Part shown: positions 6,051-7,454 of the stretch, one piece after another
How the letters are laid out: every line of letters starts with the position of its first letter
Position numbering within the stretch: position 1 is the stretch's first letter
DNA from: Actinomycetota bacterium
GTDB taxonomy: Bacteria; Actinomycetota; Actinomycetes; Nanopelagicales; Nanopelagicaceae
Reading direction: 5' to 3'
DNA length: 7,454 nucleotides
Assembly: GCA_009699165.1 (NCBI GenBank)
Contig: WLOR01000071.1
Location: 1-7,454 of the forward strand
Translations under genes and position numbers: made by a program
The notes under the pieces: model-generated
Databases searched by the model: none
Seen by the model: only the letters and a program-made list of their open reading frames with translations
What the model was told of the DNA's origin: nothing

Positions 6051-7277
6051 CTATCCATTTATTTGAATTGAACGTAACTCTCGCACCGATTTAACAAGTA
6101 ATGCCAAGAGCGCGCAGATTACGGTCACCCCACCTGTAAACCACAAAACTCTGTGTACTCCGTAATACATGGCAAGTGGACCAGCCACAACGATTCCGAG
6201 TGGTGCTAAGGCATACGATCCAAAGGCGTCATAGGCGGTAACACGCGAAAATGACTCTTCGGGAATGTGAGACTGCAAGGCAGTGCTCCAGTTGACCACA
6301 TAAATCTCAATTGCGATGCCGGCAATTAACGCTGCTACCAACGTGAAGATAAAAGGACTCTTTATGGCCAGAGAAAAATCCCATGCTGCAGAAAGTGCGA
6401 TCACAACCATTGCAATAAATAAAGGTCTTTGCAAGTGAACTTTTAATGCAATAAATCCACCGCAGATCATTCCCAAAGTTAGGCCCGCCAGATTCATCGA
6501 CCAGTTTCGCGGACCATTGGTGCCTTCATTAAATGCAAGTGGCCCTAGAACTTGAACCATTGCTTCAAAGCAGGCATTGATTCCGGTGAAGGCAATCACC
6601 ATTGCAACTACCCAGGGACGCGATTTAAACTCAACCCAACCATCTTTTAGCTCTGCAATGACCGATGTTCTCTCGCGATCTTCCATGGGTGGCACATCTA
6701 AATGCCATACTAAAATACCCGCAATTAAAAATGAGAGCGCATCCACCAGTAGCGCCCAACCAGAGCCAAATAAAGTAACCAATGCACCACCGATTAAAGC
6801 GCCTACAACGAATCCAAAGTTGCTGAGCAGTCCTACAACCGCATTTCCATCTTTGAGTTTTTCCTTTGGAATGATTGCGGGAAGTACTCCCGACATCGCC
6901 GGCCACCACATTGCATTGAGGATGCCAAAAAGTAGGCCCATGATGACAAGTAGTGGAATCGATGCAAAACCGGCAATGAAAGAGATGGCGCTGATTGCGA
7001 CAAAGCTACTGCCCAAAATATCTGTGCCACCAACAATTCGATTTCGCTTAAAACGATCCCCAATGACACCACCGAAAAGCATCAGCGCAATCATGGGGAA
7101 AATCCGCGCAGACATAACAAGGCTCAACTCTCTGCCAGTTGCCCCATTAAGGCTTAGCACTCCATATGCCAGAGCGATCGGAGAGAGACCATTCCCGAGG
7201 TTTGAGATAAAGCGCGCAGAAATCAGTCGAAGAAATCCGCGATGGATGCTGAGTTCTCGAAGTTGCGAAATGATCAC
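6051..7277 (-). CDS. MFS transporter, EntS-like/MFS_3 exporter type
   Basis: Major facilitator superfamily secondary transporter, probably a proton-driven exporter. The 408-residue product has about twelve hydrophobic segments split into two halves by a charged central loop near residues 200–220 (VPPMEDRERTSVIAELKDGW). The motif A-type loop GGVIGDRFKRNR is at 69–80, between helices 2 and 3. The N-terminus FLRLISARFISNLGNG resembles macrolide/enterobactin-type exporters, but the substrate cannot be inferred. The start is GTG at 7277. There is no Shine-Dalgarno, while TATGAT (7289–7284) ends 6 nt before the start, which suggests a leaderless transcript. It is the first gene of the − strand run and is divergent from the DUF885-like gene, so regulation is probably at the shared 51-bp interval. 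Confidence 0.9.
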   Translation of the reverse strand: MIISQLRELSIHRGFLRLISARFISNLGNGLSPIALAYGVLSLNGATGRELSLVMSARIFPMIALMLFGGVIGDRFKRNRIVGGTDILGSSFVAISAISFIAGFASIPLLVIMGLLFGILNAMWWPAMSGVLPAIIPKEKLKDGNAVVGLLSNFGFVVGALIGGALVTLFGSGWALLVDALSFLIAGILVWHLDVPPMEDRERTSVIAELKDGWVEFKSRPWVVAMVIAFTGINACFEAMVQVLGPLAFNEGTNGPRNWSMNLAGLTLGMICGGFIALKVHLQRPLFIAMVVIALSAAWDFSLAIKSPFIFTLVAALIAGIAIEIYVVNWSTALQSHIPEESFSRVTAYDAFGSYALAPLGIVVAGPLAMYYGVHRVLWFTGGVTVICALLALLVKSVRELRSIQING

Positions 7278-7287
7278 GTAGTAATCA
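7271..7287. promoter_or_regulatory. Imperfect palindrome TGATCAC-GTA-GTAATCA across the MFS start
   Basis: The 7-bp arms (7271–7277 and 7281–7287) differ at a single pair and are separated by GTA. The site covers the GTG start and part of the −10 element of the MFS gene, where a bound protein would block initiation. The outer TGAT/ATCA arms resemble sites of several dimeric HTH regulators, but no family can be assigned. Confidence 0.4.
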
Positions 7288-7328
7288 TATATATCGACAA
7301 AAGTCGTTGTCGCTGATAAGAATAGCCA
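7278..7328. promoter_or_regulatory. Divergent intergenic control region with two putative leaderless promoters
   Basis: Only 51 bp separate the GTG of the MFS gene (−) and the ATG of the DUF885-like gene (+). On the − strand, TATGAT at 7289–7284 ends 6 nt before the start, with GCGACA at 7313–7308 as a weak −35 element 18 nt upstream. On the + strand, TCGACA at 7294–7299 is a 5/6 match to the −35 consensus. It lies 17 nt before TAAGAA(T) at 7317–7323, a weak −10 ending 5–6 nt before the ATG. Neither start has a Shine-Dalgarno. The two −35 candidates fall in the opposite arms of one inverted repeat. Confidence 0.55.
7295..7312. promoter_or_regulatory. Inverted repeat CGACAA-N6-TTGTCG, possible operator
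   Basis: The perfect 6-bp arms 7295–7300 and 7307–7312 are separated by AAGTCG. A second, nested repeat, CGAC-AAAA-GTCG (7295–7306), shares the left arm. It covers the presumed −35 regions of both divergent promoters, a usual place for a repressor or dual regulator. No regulator gene is in the window, so the binding protein is unknown. Confidence 0.5.
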
Positions 7329-7454
7329 ATGAGCTATAGATCAGAAATCTTCGAAATCAGCGATGTATTCATCGATAAAGCAGCTGCCCTGAGTCCAATG
7401 GACTGTACATATCTAGGCAACGGATTGAATCAAGATAAGTTAGATGATTTTTCA
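7329..7454 (+). CDS. DUF885-like protein, N-terminal 42 codons (3' end outside window)
   Basis: The frame from ATG 7329 is open to the last base and encodes 42 residues beginning MSYRSEIFEISDVFIDK. It continues with the segment AAALSPMDCTYLGNG and then DKLDDFS. The pattern 'helix with a conserved Phe, then ALSP-x3-T-x-LG, then LDDFS' resembles the N-terminus of DUF885 family proteins, large (about 500–600 residue) bacterial proteins of poorly defined, possibly peptidase-related function. There is no Shine-Dalgarno; the purine tract GATAAGAA upstream fits a −10 element better. The gene is divergent from the MFS gene and shares its control region. The assignment rests on a short stretch recognised from memory, so the reading frame is more certain than the family. 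Confidence 0.65.
   Translation, partial: MSYRSEIFEISDVFIDKAAALSPMDCTYLGNGLNQDKLDDFS

Noticed and set aside
6577..7281. A 234-codon open frame on the + strand opposite the MFS gene
   Set aside because: The MFS frame on the other strand has clear transporter motifs and membrane segments. This frame is a Pro/Ser/Lys-rich antisense shadow.

Overview
The window looks like a chromosomal segment of a low-to-mid GC actinobacterium. The murI–rph–rdgB gene order is the one seen around mycobacterial Rv1338–Rv1341. Base composition is in the mid-40s % GC (about 45% in a sampled line), intergenic gaps are short, GTG starts are frequent, and Ala/Lys-rich histone-like tails are present. Together these fit a streamlined freshwater lineage such as the acI/Nanopelagicales group. 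That placement is an inference from gene content and was not tested by a search.

Left part (1–2695, + strand): the 3' end of glutamate racemase (murI), then RNase PH (rph), the XTP/dITP pyrophosphatase (rdgB/HAM1), and an unusual membrane protein. The last protein has about 75 residues of histone H1-like Lys/Ala pentapeptide repeats, one transmembrane helix, a Pro/Ser/Thr-rich linker and a fibronectin III-like C-terminal domain. All four genes point the same way with gaps of 32–55 bp. They end at a strong bidirectional terminator hairpin (2705–2742).

Right part (2754–7277, − strand): four genes read leftward with gaps of 38, 49 and 6 bp, so they could form one transcript. In transcription order they are an MFS exporter, a PAQR/TrhA-type (hemolysin III family) membrane protein, a long coiled-coil protein ending in its own AKK-type tail, and an acyltransferase-3/SGNH fusion of the OafA type that probably O-acylates a surface glycan.

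Right edge (7278–7454): a 51-bp divergent control region with two overlapping inverted repeats and what look like two leaderless promoters. It is followed by the first 42 codons of a + strand gene that resembles the N-terminus of DUF885 proteins.

The most interesting material is the membrane-anchored histone-like protein, the related basic tail on the neighbouring convergently transcribed coiled-coil protein, and the compact divergent promoter. No tRNA, rRNA, CRISPR array, insertion sequence or prophage gene was seen. No stretch longer than about 60 bp lacks a gene.
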